DNA of 64,000 nt from an uncultured Aquimarina sp. (GTDB lineage Bacteria > Bacteroidota > Bacteroidia > Flavobacteriales > Flavobacteriaceae), in contig CANLOW010000002.1 in assembly GCA_947493035.1 (NCBI GenBank), positions 62,001-126,000 on the forward strand, written 5' to 3'. Within the stretch, counting starts at the first letter, position 1; every line of letters begins with the position of its first letter. The translations under genes were made by a program, and so were the position numbers. Positions 1 through 9,444 of this stretch are shown here, in pieces. Under the pieces are notes generated by a model. That model was not told where the DNA came from and did no database searches. It was given only the letters and a program-made list of their open reading frames with translations.

Positions 1-76
1 ATTAATAACTAATCAATCCTCGTAATAATCATGGACGAGACGTTATTTGTTCTTGCAAAAAAACACCAATTCTAAA

Positions 77-307
77 ATGAAACAAACAAATCTTATTGTA
101 ACAATAATTCTGTTATTTACTTGTTCGTTTTTCAAAGTTATAGCTCAAGAAGATAATCAATCAATTAATATGCCTCCAGAATTGGATGGCTATGGAAGAC
201 ATCTTAAGACTTTATTCAAGGATGGCAAAAATATTGAAATAGCTAGGTGGTTTTTTAAAAATAATAGATCTCTTAATTCTTCTAAATATTATATTTTTAT
301 TAAGTAA
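77..307 (+). CDS. Small secreted protein of unknown function
   Basis: A 76-residue protein starting at ATG 77; an upstream in-frame TTG at 47 is less likely because the ATG begins directly with a signal peptide (MKQTNLIVTIILLFTC, then a hydrophobic stretch and VIAQ cleavage-like end). The mature part is only about 50 residues, charged, with no motif I recognise. It could be a remnant of a longer secreted protein, since nothing resembling a folded domain follows. Confidence 0.45.
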   Translation: MKQTNLIVTIILLFTCSFFKVIAQEDNQSINMPPELDGYGRHLKTLFKDGKNIEIARWFFKNNRSLNSSKYYIFIK

Positions 308-392
308 AAAATCGAAACGATAATGATTGTCATATGACCTATCTTATTTATAATTGAATTTTTACATGACTTAAAAATTATCAAAAAAATAG

Positions 393-1182
393 ATGAAAGA
401 TTATTATTATATTCTTGGATTAAAAAAAGAAGCTTCTATCGATGATGTAAAAAAGGCTTATAGAAAGCTTTCCTTTAAATTTCATCCTGATAAAAATGAT
501 AGTGATGAATTTTTTTTAGGTAGATTTAAGGAAATTCAGGAAGCATATGAAACTTTAAGTAATAGATCAAAAAGAATTGAATACGACAATATTTTCAAAT
601 ACAATAATGAACAACCTAGTTCAAGTAGTGGTTTTTATTTTTGACCCTGTAATAGAATACTTTCAGACTGATAAAAATTCATTTGAATACAATGAGGATA
701 TCAAATTTAGTTGGAAAACAATCAATTCAAATATAGTCTCAATAAGACCATTTGGTTTAGTAAAATCGATAGATCAAAAGACTTATAAAATCAAGGATTT
801 TAAAAATCCTTACTTAAATTTCGAACTAATAGCTAAAAATTCAAACACAGGAAGGTATACGAAGCAAACTATTAAGCTTAATAACAGAACTTATCAAGAA
901 CTGTATTTCCACTTTCAAAAGGTTATTAATTCTGAAAGTAAGAAAAGAAATCAAAGTAAAAACAATTATCAACAAGAATCTAAATTAAATAAGCCTATAA
1001 GTGATTTTAAAACAGATAAAGGACTTATTAGAGTAGAGTTAAATTTTAAAGATGATATACCTGCAATGGATAACAAAGTATATCAGAACGGAAGTCCAGC
1101 AAAGAATGGGAAATACAGACTTGGTTTTATGGATTATATTATTGTTAGGAATGGATTAATAGTGGACTTAACTTTTTTTTAA
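393..1182 (+). pseudogene. J-domain (DnaJ-like) protein, frameshifted
   Basis: Frame 1 (393-644) encodes a complete N-terminal J domain: DYYYILGL start, [16 protein letters not shown] with the HPD triad at residues 31-33, then EAYETLSN. It stops at TGA 642-644. The +1 frame continues without a break to 1182 with DPVIEYFQTDK, FSWKTIN and ELIAKNS segments, which in related Bacteroidota J-proteins follow the J domain in the same chain. Removing one T from the run at about 631-642 (ggtttttatttttgac) rejoins both parts as [14 protein letters not shown]. The C-terminal part looks like an Ig/beta-sandwich followed by a linker and a short terminal domain. Either a real single-base frameshift or a homopolymer sequencing error. 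J-domain assignment is firm; the role of the rest is unknown. Confidence 0.7.
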
Positions 1183-1583
1183 ATAAAAATCAAGTTTACA
1201 ACAATATATAAACGTTATGAAGGATTTAGGCAAAATCTAGGAATATCATAATATACATACAATTTTATTAGTCACTGGTTTAAATTAAGTTAGCAATTAA
1301 CAAAAGTCCTATACTAGTGAGTACCTTGAAATTCTTTGAATCTATGTGCGCTAGACTTTTGTAATTGGCCTTACATTTAATCCTTATTAAGAACTTAAAG
1401 CTGAAGAAAATTGTTAACAACACCCTATTTCCTCTATTTACGAAAGTATTCTTGAACGTACTATCTGGGATTATTATTTTATTAACCGTATTTCTTAATA
1501 TACGTAACTAACATTATACAAACCCGTCAATAAAAATATTTAACCTACGGATAATTCAATACATGAATTGTGATGTCAAAATA
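1183..1583. other. Intergenic stretch without recognised features
   Basis: About 400 bases between the frameshifted J-domain gene and the convergent pseudouridine synthase gene. AT-rich. I see no open reading frame of note, no clear hairpin followed by a T run and no repeat. Confidence 0.4.
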
Positions 1584-2276
1584 TTAAATAGCATCATTCC
1601 ACAATCCATCATTTGGAGTAGGGGCAGTTATCGTTAATGGCTCTTTTTTTGTAGGGTGGTTGAAAATAATTTTTCTTGCATGTAAATGAATACCGCCATC
1701 AGGATTACTTCGCTTTGCTCCGTATTTTAAATCTCCTTTGATAGCACATCCTAACTTATGAAGTTGTGCACGTATTTGATGATGTCTTCCTGTGTGAAGA
1801 TCAATTTCTAATAATGAAAACCGATCTAGATTTTTGAGTATGCGATAAGATAGACTTGCCTTTTTAGAATCAGGAACTTCCTTGTCATGAGCATAAGATT
1901 TATTTTGCTTAGAATTTCTTTTTAAATAATGAATTAATGTAGCTGATGATTTTTCAGGTGCTGGACTTACCATAGTCCAATAAGTCTTTTGTGTTTCCTT
2001 TTCAGCAAAAGCTTTGTTAAGACGAGTTAAGGCTTTACTGGTTCTTGCAAAAATAATTGCACCCGAAGTTGGTCTGTCTAACCTATGAACAACCCCAAGA
2101 AAAACAGCTCCGGGCTTATTGTATTTTTTAGCAATATATTTTTTAACAACATCACTAAGAGGCTCGTCTCCTGTTTGATCACCTTGTACAATATCACCAC
2201 ACCTCTTATTAACAACAATAAGGTGATTGTCTTCATATAAGACTTGAAGGTTTTCTGGTGTAGATCTTATTTTCAA
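1584..2276 (-). CDS. RluA-family RNA pseudouridine synthase
   Basis: Converts uridine to pseudouridine in rRNA or tRNA. The catalytic motif HRLDRPTSG is at residues 64-72 with Asp67 as the nucleophile; LYEDNHLIVVNK near the N-terminus and GRHHQIRAQL plus LHARKI near the C-terminus complete the fold. There is no N-terminal S4 domain, so it is a compact RluA/TruC-like enzyme of 230 residues. The target nucleotide cannot be told from sequence. A TAGTTTTG -7-like element lies in the upstream gap. Confidence 0.9.
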   Translation of the reverse strand: MKIRSTPENLQVLYEDNHLIVVNKRCGDIVQGDQTGDEPLSDVVKKYIAKKYNKPGAVFLGVVHRLDRPTSGAIIFARTSKALTRLNKAFAEKETQKTYWTMVSPAPEKSSATLIHYLKRNSKQNKSYAHDKEVPDSKKASLSYRILKNLDRFSLLEIDLHTGRHHQIRAQLHKLGCAIKGDLKYGAKRSNPDGGIHLHARKIIFNHPTKKEPLTITAPTPNDGLWNDAI

Positions 2277-2434
2277 AAAGAGTGTTTTATTGTGACTTTG
2301 TCAAAACATTATTGCATTACAAAACTAAAGTCTTGAGATATAATAATGCCATTTTGTAAATATCTTATTTTAGCTCATAAGCAGTTGGCTATTAGAGTGC
2401 TTGTAATAAATAAGAAATTACTTTATAATAATTA

Positions 2435-3277
2435 TTATGCACCGATATTACCCAATTCTACTCCTTCAGAATAAGCAACTTTAACATTGTTTTTATTGAA
2501 AAGATTTTTAATAGCTTGATGAGCTTCAAAAGTAGCATCCCAATAATGATCAGGCTTTACATATGGGCGGACAGCCAATACAATGTTGTGAGAATCGAAA
2601 GTTTCAATACCAATTTCAGGTTTAGGTTCGTTTAACACGTTTTGTACGGACTTTAATTCACTTTCGATAAGTGTCTTAATTTTAGGGAAATCTTCACTGT
2701 AGGGGATATGTACATTTAATTCTAATCGTACAATACCTTTCTTCGAGAAATTAGTAACTACATCATCAGTAATTTTTGCATTAGGTACAATTAGTGTTTT
2801 GTTACCAGGAGTAATTAATAATGTATTGAAAATACCAATCTCTTCTACACACCCGAAAGAGTCACCTACTTGTATCCAATCTTTAACTTCATAAGGTTTT
2901 AAGAATAAGATTAAAATTCCTGAAGCAAAATTTCCTAGACTACCTTGTAGTGATAATCCAATGGCAAAACCCATTGCAGCAAATACAGCAACTAAACCGG
3001 AAAGTTTAACACCTATAATGGAAACAGCTACTAAAACGGTGACAATTTTAGCAAAAGTGTTTAATAATGAAATGATAAAAGGACGCATGGTGTCCGATAT
3101 CTGTAGCTTTTCTAAACTTTTGCTAAGTATTTTATCTAATTTTTTAATTAGTTTAAACCCTAACCAAAGAACCAATATAGCACCTATAATCTTAGGTATA
3201 TACTCTAAAGCTAAAGATGTTAATAGTTTTATATCTAGATACTTAGTAAGTGTTTCTAATGATAGTATGTTATCCAT
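2435..3277 (-). CDS. MscS-family mechanosensitive channel
   Basis: Small-conductance mechanosensitive channel of the inner membrane, releasing solutes on hypo-osmotic shock. It is 280 residues, close to E. coli MscS. Three membrane segments lie at about 20-40, 65-85 and 90-130; the pore helix is Gly/Ala-rich (AVFAAMGFAIGLSLQGSLG) and is followed by the beta-domain motif FLKPYEVKDWIQVGD and NAKITDDVVTNFS. Transcribed alone. A TAGGTTTG element at 3305-3312 (minus strand) lies about 30 bases upstream of the ATG and fits the Bacteroidota -7 box. Confidence 0.93.
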   Translation of the reverse strand: MDNILSLETLTKYLDIKLLTSLALEYIPKIIGAILVLWLGFKLIKKLDKILSKSLEKLQISDTMRPFIISLLNTFAKIVTVLVAVSIIGVKLSGLVAVFAAMGFAIGLSLQGSLGNFASGILILFLKPYEVKDWIQVGDSFGCVEEIGIFNTLLITPGNKTLIVPNAKITDDVVTNFSKKGIVRLELNVHIPYSEDFPKIKTLIESELKSVQNVLNEPKPEIGIETFDSHNIVLAVRPYVKPDHYWDATFEAHQAIKNLFNKNNVKVAYSEGVELGNIGA

Positions 3278-3385
3278 TTTTTAATCTTAAAAAAATTATA
3301 ATAGCAAACCTACCAAAATTATTTTTGGTTGTAAAGCTGATTATGAATAAAACGCTACAATATATTTTTAGAAATGGTTTTAATT

Positions 3386-3919
3386 TTATAAACGATCTAC
3401 AGCGCGTATCATTTGAGTGAAATATAGTTTTACTTCTTCACTAGCTGAATTAGGAATATTTTCGAATTGAATCGTCTTTCTTCCCGCTGGTGTTTCATAT
3501 TCGAAAATGTAAAAATTATTACTATTCTCCTGTAAATCATTTAGAACAAATTCAGATATAGATTTACTTTCAAAGTCACGAAGACCACGAGGCAAGTTTT
3601 CTAAACCTCTAGAAAAAACTAATGCGACAGGACCTAAACTAGTATTTTCAAAAGTCCAAGTTCCTGAATTAGGAATGTTTTCTAAAACATCAGTTTTAAA
3701 AATTTCTTCTTTAGTATATCTAAATATACGATTACAATCATCAACATTTCTAGTGATTGCAGCACATTGGCGATCAACTAAACCAAAAACAATACCTTTT
3801 TCAAGATCTACATTAGCAACATCTTCGGGTTTTACGATATCATCATTGTCGTCATTGCAACCTAATATAAAAACACAACTAAGTGAAAGAAATAAGAGGG
3901 ATTTGAAAAAATCTGTCAT
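3386..3919 (-). CDS. Putative lipoprotein of unknown function
   Basis: 177 residues with a lipoprotein signal peptide ending in the lipobox LGC (Cys21), followed by an Asp/Asn-rich linker (NDDNDDI) typical of surface lipoproteins in this phylum. The mature part has two further cysteines (QCAAITRNVDDC) that could form a disulfide, and no domain I recognise. Divergently placed from the glycosyltransferase at 3949, with only about 30 bases between the starts, so the two promoters must overlap. Confidence 0.65.
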   Translation of the reverse strand: MTDFFKSLLFLSLSCVFILGCNDDNDDIVKPEDVANVDLEKGIVFGLVDRQCAAITRNVDDCNRIFRYTKEEIFKTDVLENIPNSGTWTFENTSLGPVALVFSRGLENLPRGLRDFESKSISEFVLNDLQENSNNFYIFEYETPAGRKTIQFENIPNSASEEVKLYFTQMIRAVDRL

Positions 3920-3948
3920 ACTTTTATAACTCCTAAAATATTTTATTA

Positions 3949-5172
3949 TTGAGTAAAAATAGAGAAAAATTATTGGTTATAGGTCATGTTTGGCCTCAGC
4001 CAAATGCTACAGCTGCAGGAGAACATATGATGCATTTATTAGAATGCTTTTCGCGTATGGATTTCGAGTTGTTTTTTGCTTCGGCAGCTAATATTCCTGA
4101 TGCTTTTCAATTTTCCGAGATGTATCAGATCAAAATGATTGAAATTGAGATGAATAATGATAGTTTTGATGATCTACTTATTCAACTTCAACCAGATGTA
4201 GTACTGTTTGATCGTTTTATGGTCGAAGAGCAGTTTTCTTGGCGTGTAAAAGAAAGCTGTCCTAATGCTATACGTATTTTAGATACCGAAGATTTACATT
4301 TTCTTAGAAAGCAAAGAGAGGCATCTTTTAAAGGTAAAACTTTAATAGGCTTATCTGATATTGCAAAACGAGAATTGGCTAGTATTTACCGTTCAGATTT
4401 ATCTTTAATTATATCCACTACAGAGTTAAACTTATTAACAGAAGAGTATAGTATACCTTCGTCAATACTTTTCTATTTTCCATTATTAAGTGAAGAGAGA
4501 AAAATAGCTAAGCATAATTATAAGGAAAAGAAAGATCTTTTTTTTATAGGTAATTTTTTACATGAACCTAATTGGCAGACTGTTTTAAAATTAAAAAAAG
4601 AAATATGGCCTCAATTAAGTAAGCAATTACCAGACGTGCATTTAAATATTTATGGGAGCCATGCTCAACAAAAACACTTACAGTTACATAACCCAAAAGA
4701 AAGGTTTCATGTTTTAGGGTATGTTGAGGATGTTTCTACCGTTTTTGAAGCTCATAGGCTACTAATAGCACCTATACCTTTTGGAGCAGGTCAGAAAGGA
4801 AAATTTTTAAAAGCGATGGAATATAATTTGCCTTTTATCACATCTAAAATAGGAGCGGAGGCTATGTTTTTAGAAGATCAATTACCACACATTATATGTG
4901 ATTCTGATAAAGCTTTTATTGATGCCGTATATGGATTATATACTAATGAAACATTTTGGAATACAACGCAACAAAAAATGAGCCATATAATTAAAGATCA
5001 TTTTGATAAAGAGACATTTTTTGAAAGCTTTAAAAAGCAATATTTAGTGTTAAAAAAGACTATTGAGAATCATAGAAATGGAAATGTTGTTGGACAACTT
5101 TTTTGGCATCATTCATTACGATCTACTGAGTATATGGGACGTTGGATAACAGAGAAAAATAAAAACCTTTAG
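3949..5172 (+). CDS. Glycosyltransferase, GT4-like
   Basis: 407-residue GT-B fold glycosyltransferase. The N-terminal half begins VIGHVWPQPNATAAGEHM (donor/acceptor loop) and the C-terminal half has FFIGNFLHEPNW, NIYGSH, VLGYVEDVS and PIPFGAGQKGKFLKAMEY, the usual Gly-rich and E-rich sugar-nucleotide loops. The start is TTG at 3949: an in-frame stop lies just upstream and the first ATG is inside the fold (about residue 27), so an ATG start would delete the first beta strand. The 3-prime end overlaps the convergent gene by four bases. The acceptor is unknown; there is no polysaccharide cluster nearby. Confidence 0.8.
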   Translation: MSKNREKLLVIGHVWPQPNATAAGEHMMHLLECFSRMDFELFFASAANIPDAFQFSEMYQIKMIEIEMNNDSFDDLLIQLQPDVVLFDRFMVEEQFSWRVKESCPNAIRILDTEDLHFLRKQREASFKGKTLIGLSDIAKRELASIYRSDLSLIISTTELNLLTEEYSIPSSILFYFPLLSEERKIAKHNYKEKKDLFFIGNFLHEPNWQTVLKLKKEIWPQLSKQLPDVHLNIYGSHAQQKHLQLHNPKERFHVLGYVEDVSTVFEAHRLLIAPIPFGAGQKGKFLKAMEYNLPFITSKIGAEAMFLEDQLPHIICDSDKAFIDAVYGLYTNETFWNTTQQKMSHIIKDHFDKETFFESFKKQYLVLKKTIENHRNGNVVGQLFWHHSLRSTEYMGRWITEKNKNL

Positions 5173-5900
5173 TTTTTAATAACAATGATGGTACCCTTAA
5201 AGCCTTTACTTACAGCTAATATATTATCAGCTACAGTAATTCCTTTTTTGTCTTTAATAACCCACTCTACAGTTGTGGGAGAAATTTTTCCATCAAATAA
5301 ACTATAAAGATCTAGTCTACTAAAGCCATCTTTTAGATATAAACGAATAGTTTTATACTTACCTGTTAATTTAGTTCTAGAAACAAATGGTTCTTCATCA
5401 ACGAATATTTCAATAACATCACCATCAATTTGACCGTGATCTCTGTAATAGAAATCTAGATATTCACTTGTAGTAATGATTTCACCTAGTTTTTGATCAG
5501 TAAAAATTAAGCGCCCACCAGCTTCTTCTATATCTTTTACTTGTTTAGGGAGCTTCTCAATTTTATAGGTTGCTACATCACTGTTCTTTCCAAAAGTATC
5601 AATATTTCTAGGGCTAGCTGTTCCAAATTTATTTTTATCAATAGTACTGTTTAAAATAAATCCAGCATTATTAATGTCAGTCAGGCTAGGCGTACTTCTA
5701 TTAAAATCAATTAAATTAGGAGTTTTAGTTTGAGATGCTTGTTCAGGTTTTTCTTTTTCGGGTTCTTCATTCTTTTTTTCTTTATTAAGATTGAAATCAG
5801 AAAAATCGATATCATACACTTTTTTTTCACCTACTTGGCTAGATGCCATATTTATAAATATAAGACTGAGTCCTAAAAAAAGTAATATTATTTTGTTCAT
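5169..5900 (-). CDS. Secreted protein of unknown function
   Basis: About 243 residues with an N-terminal signal peptide (MNKIILLFLGLSLIFINMAS, then SQ). The ATG at 5900 is preferred over an upstream TTG at 5912 because it starts the signal peptide cleanly. Residues about 25-60 are a Lys/Glu-rich linker. The C-terminal part (YLDFYYRDHGQIDGDVIEIF, then KYKTIRLYLKDGFSRLDLYS) looks like an all-beta domain that I have seen in secreted Bacteroidota proteins, but I cannot name it. Probably periplasmic or surface located. Confidence 0.6.
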   Translation of the reverse strand: MNKIILLFLGLSLIFINMASSQVGEKKVYDIDFSDFNLNKEKKNEEPEKEKPEQASQTKTPNLIDFNRSTPSLTDINNAGFILNSTIDKNKFGTASPRNIDTFGKNSDVATYKIEKLPKQVKDIEEAGGRLIFTDQKLGEIITTSEYLDFYYRDHGQIDGDVIEIFVDEEPFVSRTKLTGKYKTIRLYLKDGFSRLDLYSLFDGKISPTTVEWVIKDKKGITVADNILAVSKGFKGTIIVIKN

Positions 5901-6014
5901 CGATATTATCAATATTTTGGTAGAAAAAACAATCTATTTTTTAAATTAAATATACTTGAGTAAATATAGGCTTTTGTAATTTCGTTTTTTTAGAAAAACT
6001 ATTAAGACCATTCT

Positions 6015-6404
6015 ATGTTACAAGTTTTCTTTATAGATGATGATAAGCCAACTACTATTGTAAATAAAAGGTTAGCTAAACGATCAGCATTATTTGATCG
6101 TATAGAAGTGTTCAATAATAGTGCCAAGGCATTTGATTATTTGATAGAGCATAAGAATAATTTGAACAAATTACCTGATCTTATTTTTTTAGATGTTAAT
6201 ATGCCGGCCTTTAATGGTTGGGAATTTAAAGAAGCTTTTCAGAAAAATAATTTTGAAAAGAAAATTCATATCGTCATGTTATCTACCAGCGAAAGTGATA
6301 AAGTGGTAGGGAAAGGCAAATTAATAGATACATCATCTTGCTACGAAACAAAACCTTTAACTATTGAGAAGATTAAAAAACATGCAGATCATTTGATGCT
6401 TTAA
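6015..6404 (+). CDS. Stand-alone response regulator receiver domain
   Basis: 129-residue CheY-like receiver with no output domain. Acidic pocket DDD at 8-10, phosphoacceptor Asp60 in LIFLDVNMP, Ser90/Thr91 and Lys113 (ETKPL) are all present, so phosphorylation should work. No partner kinase lies beside it. It overlaps the convergent TIGR02757 gene by four bases at its end. Single-domain regulators of this type in Bacteroidota often take part in phosphorelays. Confidence 0.88.
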   Translation: MLQVFFIDDDKPTTIVNKRLAKRSALFDRIEVFNNSAKAFDYLIEHKNNLNKLPDLIFLDVNMPAFNGWEFKEAFQKNNFEKKIHIVMLSTSESDKVVGKGKLIDTSSCYETKPLTIEKIKKHADHLML

Positions 6405-7168
6405 AACTTTTCGAAAACACCTAATCCAAACAACGCAAAATCATATTTGACAGGATCATCTACATCTAACATTCTTAAAGAAGTATCTAATTCTAACAAA
6501 GCTTTTGCATCATTTTGTTTACGCTTTAAAAGCCCTAATTTTCTAGCTACATTTCCTGAATGTACATCTAAAGGGCAAGATAGTACACTGGTTGGTATTT
6601 CATTCCAAATGCCAAAATCTACTCCTTGTGTATTAGAACGTACCATCCATCTAAAAAACATGTTTATACGTTTAGCGGCCGAATTTTTTAATGGGTCACT
6701 AATATGTTTAGTAGTCCTAGAAGGGTGGGGTAATGAGAAAAATTCTTTTTTAAATTCATGAATAGCGCGTTGCATACTTTTATCATAAATATGATTTTTG
6801 AAAAAATCCTCTAACGAATGATATTCAGTATAGAAATATTTTAATGCTTTGAAAAAATAAGATAGATCTTCGACATTAAAGGTTCGATGTACAAATTGAA
6901 GGTCTTCGATATCAGAAGTTTGATAATTTAATATAAAATCATAGGGTGTATTTCCCATAATATCCATCAACTTTTTTCCATTATTGATGATACTTTTACG
7001 ATTACCCCATGCAATTGTAGCTACCAGAAAACCACTAATTTCAATATCTTGTTTAATAGAAAACTGAGCAGGGATTTGAATAGGATCAGTATCTAAAAAC
7101 TCGGGGTTTTCATACTGCGCTGCTTTTTCATTAAGGAAGTCAGCTAATTCAGGTTTAATTATTTTCAA
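6401..7168 (-). CDS. TIGR02757 (DUF2400) family protein
   Basis: 255 residues, matching the family along its length: FLVATIAWGNRKSIINNG near the N-terminus, RTTKHISDP and KRINMFFRWMVR in the middle, then PLDVHSGNVARKLGLL and DPVKYDFALFGLGV. The C-terminal half resembles a helix-hairpin-helix DNA-glycosylase core, which has led to speculation about DNA repair, but no function is established. It sits 48 bases downstream of the LolD-like ATPase gene on the same strand and may be cotranscribed. Confidence 0.85.
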   Translation of the reverse strand: MKIIKPELADFLNEKAAQYENPEFLDTDPIQIPAQFSIKQDIEISGFLVATIAWGNRKSIINNGKKLMDIMGNTPYDFILNYQTSDIEDLQFVHRTFNVEDLSYFFKALKYFYTEYHSLEDFFKNHIYDKSMQRAIHEFKKEFFSLPHPSRTTKHISDPLKNSAAKRINMFFRWMVRSNTQGVDFGIWNEIPTSVLSCPLDVHSGNVARKLGLLKRKQNDAKALLELDTSLRMLDVDDPVKYDFALFGLGVFEKF

Positions 7169-7216
7169 AAGATTTTGAATTAAAGTAGATCAGTATTCAT
7201 CTATAAGGATTAATCT

Positions 7217-7876
7217 TTAAACTAGTTTGCCATCAGCCATAGTAATCTTACGGTCAGCCATATCAGCAAACTGATCATTATGAGTTACAATAACAAATGT
7301 TTGCCCATATGTATCTCTTAGTTCAAAAAATAACTGATGAAGATGTTCAGCTGAAGCACTGTCCAAATTACCTGAAGGTTCATCAGCAAAAATTACTTTA
7401 GGATCGTTAATTAAAGCTCTAGCTACGGCGACACGTTGTTGTTCACCTCCAGAAAGACTATCTGGTTTGTGGTTCAAACGATGTCCTAATCCAAGAAATT
7501 CTAAAATATCCTTTGCTTTTTGATGTGCTTCTTTTTTAGAAACCCCTTTAATAAACGCAGGAATACATACATTTTCAATTGCGGTAAATTCAGGTAATAA
7601 TTGATGAAATTGAAAAATAAATCCAATCTCTTCATTTCTAAATTTAGCTAAATCACTATTTTTTAGATTAAGAATACTTTTACCATTAAAAGTTAGTTGT
7701 GCACTATCTGTTTTATTTGGACTATCAAGTGTTCCTAGAATTTGAAGAAGCGTAGTCTTACCTGCCCCAGAAGCTCCTACTATAGTAATCACTTCACCTG
7801 ATTTAATGGTTATATCTACACCTTTTAAAACACCTACGTTACCGTAATCTTTGAAAATATTTTTAGCCACTATCAT
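7217..7876 (-). CDS. ABC transporter ATP-binding protein, LolD-like
   Basis: 219-residue ATPase subunit. Walker [10 protein letters not shown] near residue 35, Q loop [11 protein letters not shown], signature LSGGEQQR, Walker [13 protein letters not shown] and switch His in VTHN are all intact. Length, [12 protein letters not shown] and the signature variant place it with LolD (lipoprotein release) and related MacB/FtsE-type ATPases. No permease gene lies beside it, which is common for lolD in this phylum, so the partner must be elsewhere. Confidence 0.85.
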   Translation of the reverse strand: MIVAKNIFKDYGNVGVLKGVDITIKSGEVITIVGASGAGKTTLLQILGTLDSPNKTDSAQLTFNGKSILNLKNSDLAKFRNEEIGFIFQFHQLLPEFTAIENVCIPAFIKGVSKKEAHQKAKDILEFLGLGHRLNHKPDSLSGGEQQRVAVARALINDPKVIFADEPSGNLDSASAEHLHQLFFELRDTYGQTFVIVTHNDQFADMADRKITMADGKLV

Positions 7877-7907
7877 AGGTTCAAAAATAGAGTATTAGAA
7901 ATTGATA

Positions 7908-9230
7908 TTAATTAAAATATGTTGACAGATATTTATTAAGGAATCTTCCTTCCGGATCCATTTTAGCTCTTAGTTTATCGAATTGATTCCAATTAGGGTA
8001 TAAGTTGCTTAATTCTTCTTTAGAATAGTAAGTAACTTTAGCCCAGTGGGGACGACCTTCATATTTTGTATAGATATTATGGATATCTTCAAAATAAGCA
8101 TCGTAGTTGATGTCTTTTCCAAAAGGTTTGTATGCAATTATTCCTATATAACAACTTTTTCTGCCATGTGACATACTTAAAGCAGCTTCGTTTTTAGGAG
8201 TAAAACGTACTTCAATAGGCATATGCACTAAATACTTCTTGTTTTGTAAAACTTCTTTAATTTCTTGTAGCACGATAGAAGTATGTTCAATTGGAATAGC
8301 ATATTCCATCACTTTTTGTTTAACTAATATAGGAAGCGTAAATCCATCTAAAAAATTAGTAACAGCAGTCTTTTCTTTAGATAGTAAAAGGTTGAACATT
8401 AATTTATTTAAAGTAGGAATTTGTTTAGGAACAAATGAGGTAATCCATAAACCTAATTCGTGTAAAAAGTTCCCTTTTAATAAGTCATTTACATAAAAAT
8501 TCCATGAGGAAGGTTTGTCTGCTTTATCAGAAGTTTTATGTGCTTCCCAATATTGTACACGATCGGTATGAGGAGCCCACCAAAAACGGCAGTAATCGTC
8601 CGTATATGCTTTAGGTAAATACTCGATCATTTCGTCAAAACTTAAACTCTTGGTAGTAATTTTCATATTAAAATTAGCTACAAGTTGAATGGTAATAGTC
8701 GATATGATACCCAATGCGCCAATACTAACTACAGCTAAATGAAATTCTTCCGTATTCGTGCGTTTGTCAAATATTCTTATTTTTCCTTCAGCAGTTACTA
8801 TAGATAAGGTTAAAATAGACTGATCTACAGCTCCATGTGTTATTCCTGATCCGTGAGTTCCAGTAGAAATAGCACCAGAGATACTTTGATCTACAATAGT
8901 CCCTAAATTGTCTATTGCACAATTATTGGCTAAAGCAAAATCGGCTATCTGTCTAAGTGAAGTACCTGATTTTACAGTAAGCTGTCTCGTTTTTTTGTCA
9001 AAATTTATAACACCTTGATATTTAGATTGTAAATCTAAAAGATATCCATTATCAACACTACCAATTAAGGAACAGGAATGTCCAGAACCTACCGCTTTTA
9101 CTACTTTATTTTCGATTCCTGCTTTCTGTATAATTTCAATAATCTCTTTTTCAGAGCTTGGTTGATAGATAGCTGATGGAGTAGTAATAAATGATTTAGA
9201 CCAATTCGTCCAGCGTAATGTTGTTGACAT
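7908..9230 (-). CDS. FAD-linked oxidase of the ALO/gulonolactone oxidase family
   Basis: 440 residues. The N-terminal FAD-binding (PCMH-type) domain shows VGSGHSCS, SGTSLRQIADFA, and GAISTGTHGSG; the C-terminal ALO domain ends with HWAKVTYYSKEELS, then DPEGRFLNKYL, the HWxK motif typical of D-arabinono-1,4-lactone and L-gulono-1,4-lactone oxidases. It probably oxidises a sugar lactone or alditol at C2 with O2 or another acceptor. In bacteria the true substrate is rarely known. Monocistronic by spacing. Confidence 0.85.
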   Translation of the reverse strand: MSTTLRWTNWSKSFITTPSAIYQPSSEKEIIEIIQKAGIENKVVKAVGSGHSCSLIGSVDNGYLLDLQSKYQGVINFDKKTRQLTVKSGTSLRQIADFALANNCAIDNLGTIVDQSISGAISTGTHGSGITHGAVDQSILTLSIVTAEGKIRIFDKRTNTEEFHLAVVSIGALGIISTITIQLVANFNMKITTKSLSFDEMIEYLPKAYTDDYCRFWWAPHTDRVQYWEAHKTSDKADKPSSWNFYVNDLLKGNFLHELGLWITSFVPKQIPTLNKLMFNLLLSKEKTAVTNFLDGFTLPILVKQKVMEYAIPIEHTSIVLQEIKEVLQNKKYLVHMPIEVRFTPKNEAALSMSHGRKSCYIGIIAYKPFGKDINYDAYFEDIHNIYTKYEGRPHWAKVTYYSKEELSNLYPNWNQFDKLRAKMDPEGRFLNKYLSTYFN

Positions 9231-9444
9231 GTATTTTTATTTCAAAATTAAACGAATATTGAATAAGGCACGAAGTTGTTAACTTTTATTTAGATAAGCT
9301 AAGCATTTTACTTAATTACTCAAAAATCAAAATATAAATCAACTAGCACAATGGAAATATGATAGATATTTAGCTGAAATTTATTTTTATTAAACGACGA
9401 GTCAATCCTTAAGTTATTGGACTGCTATGAGATATTAAATATAG

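Noticed and set aside
2961-3284. Long antisense reading frames opposite mscS, clpB, smpB-region, ilvC and other genes
   Set aside because: They lie wholly opposite well-supported genes, have compositions typical of antisense frames and show no domain.
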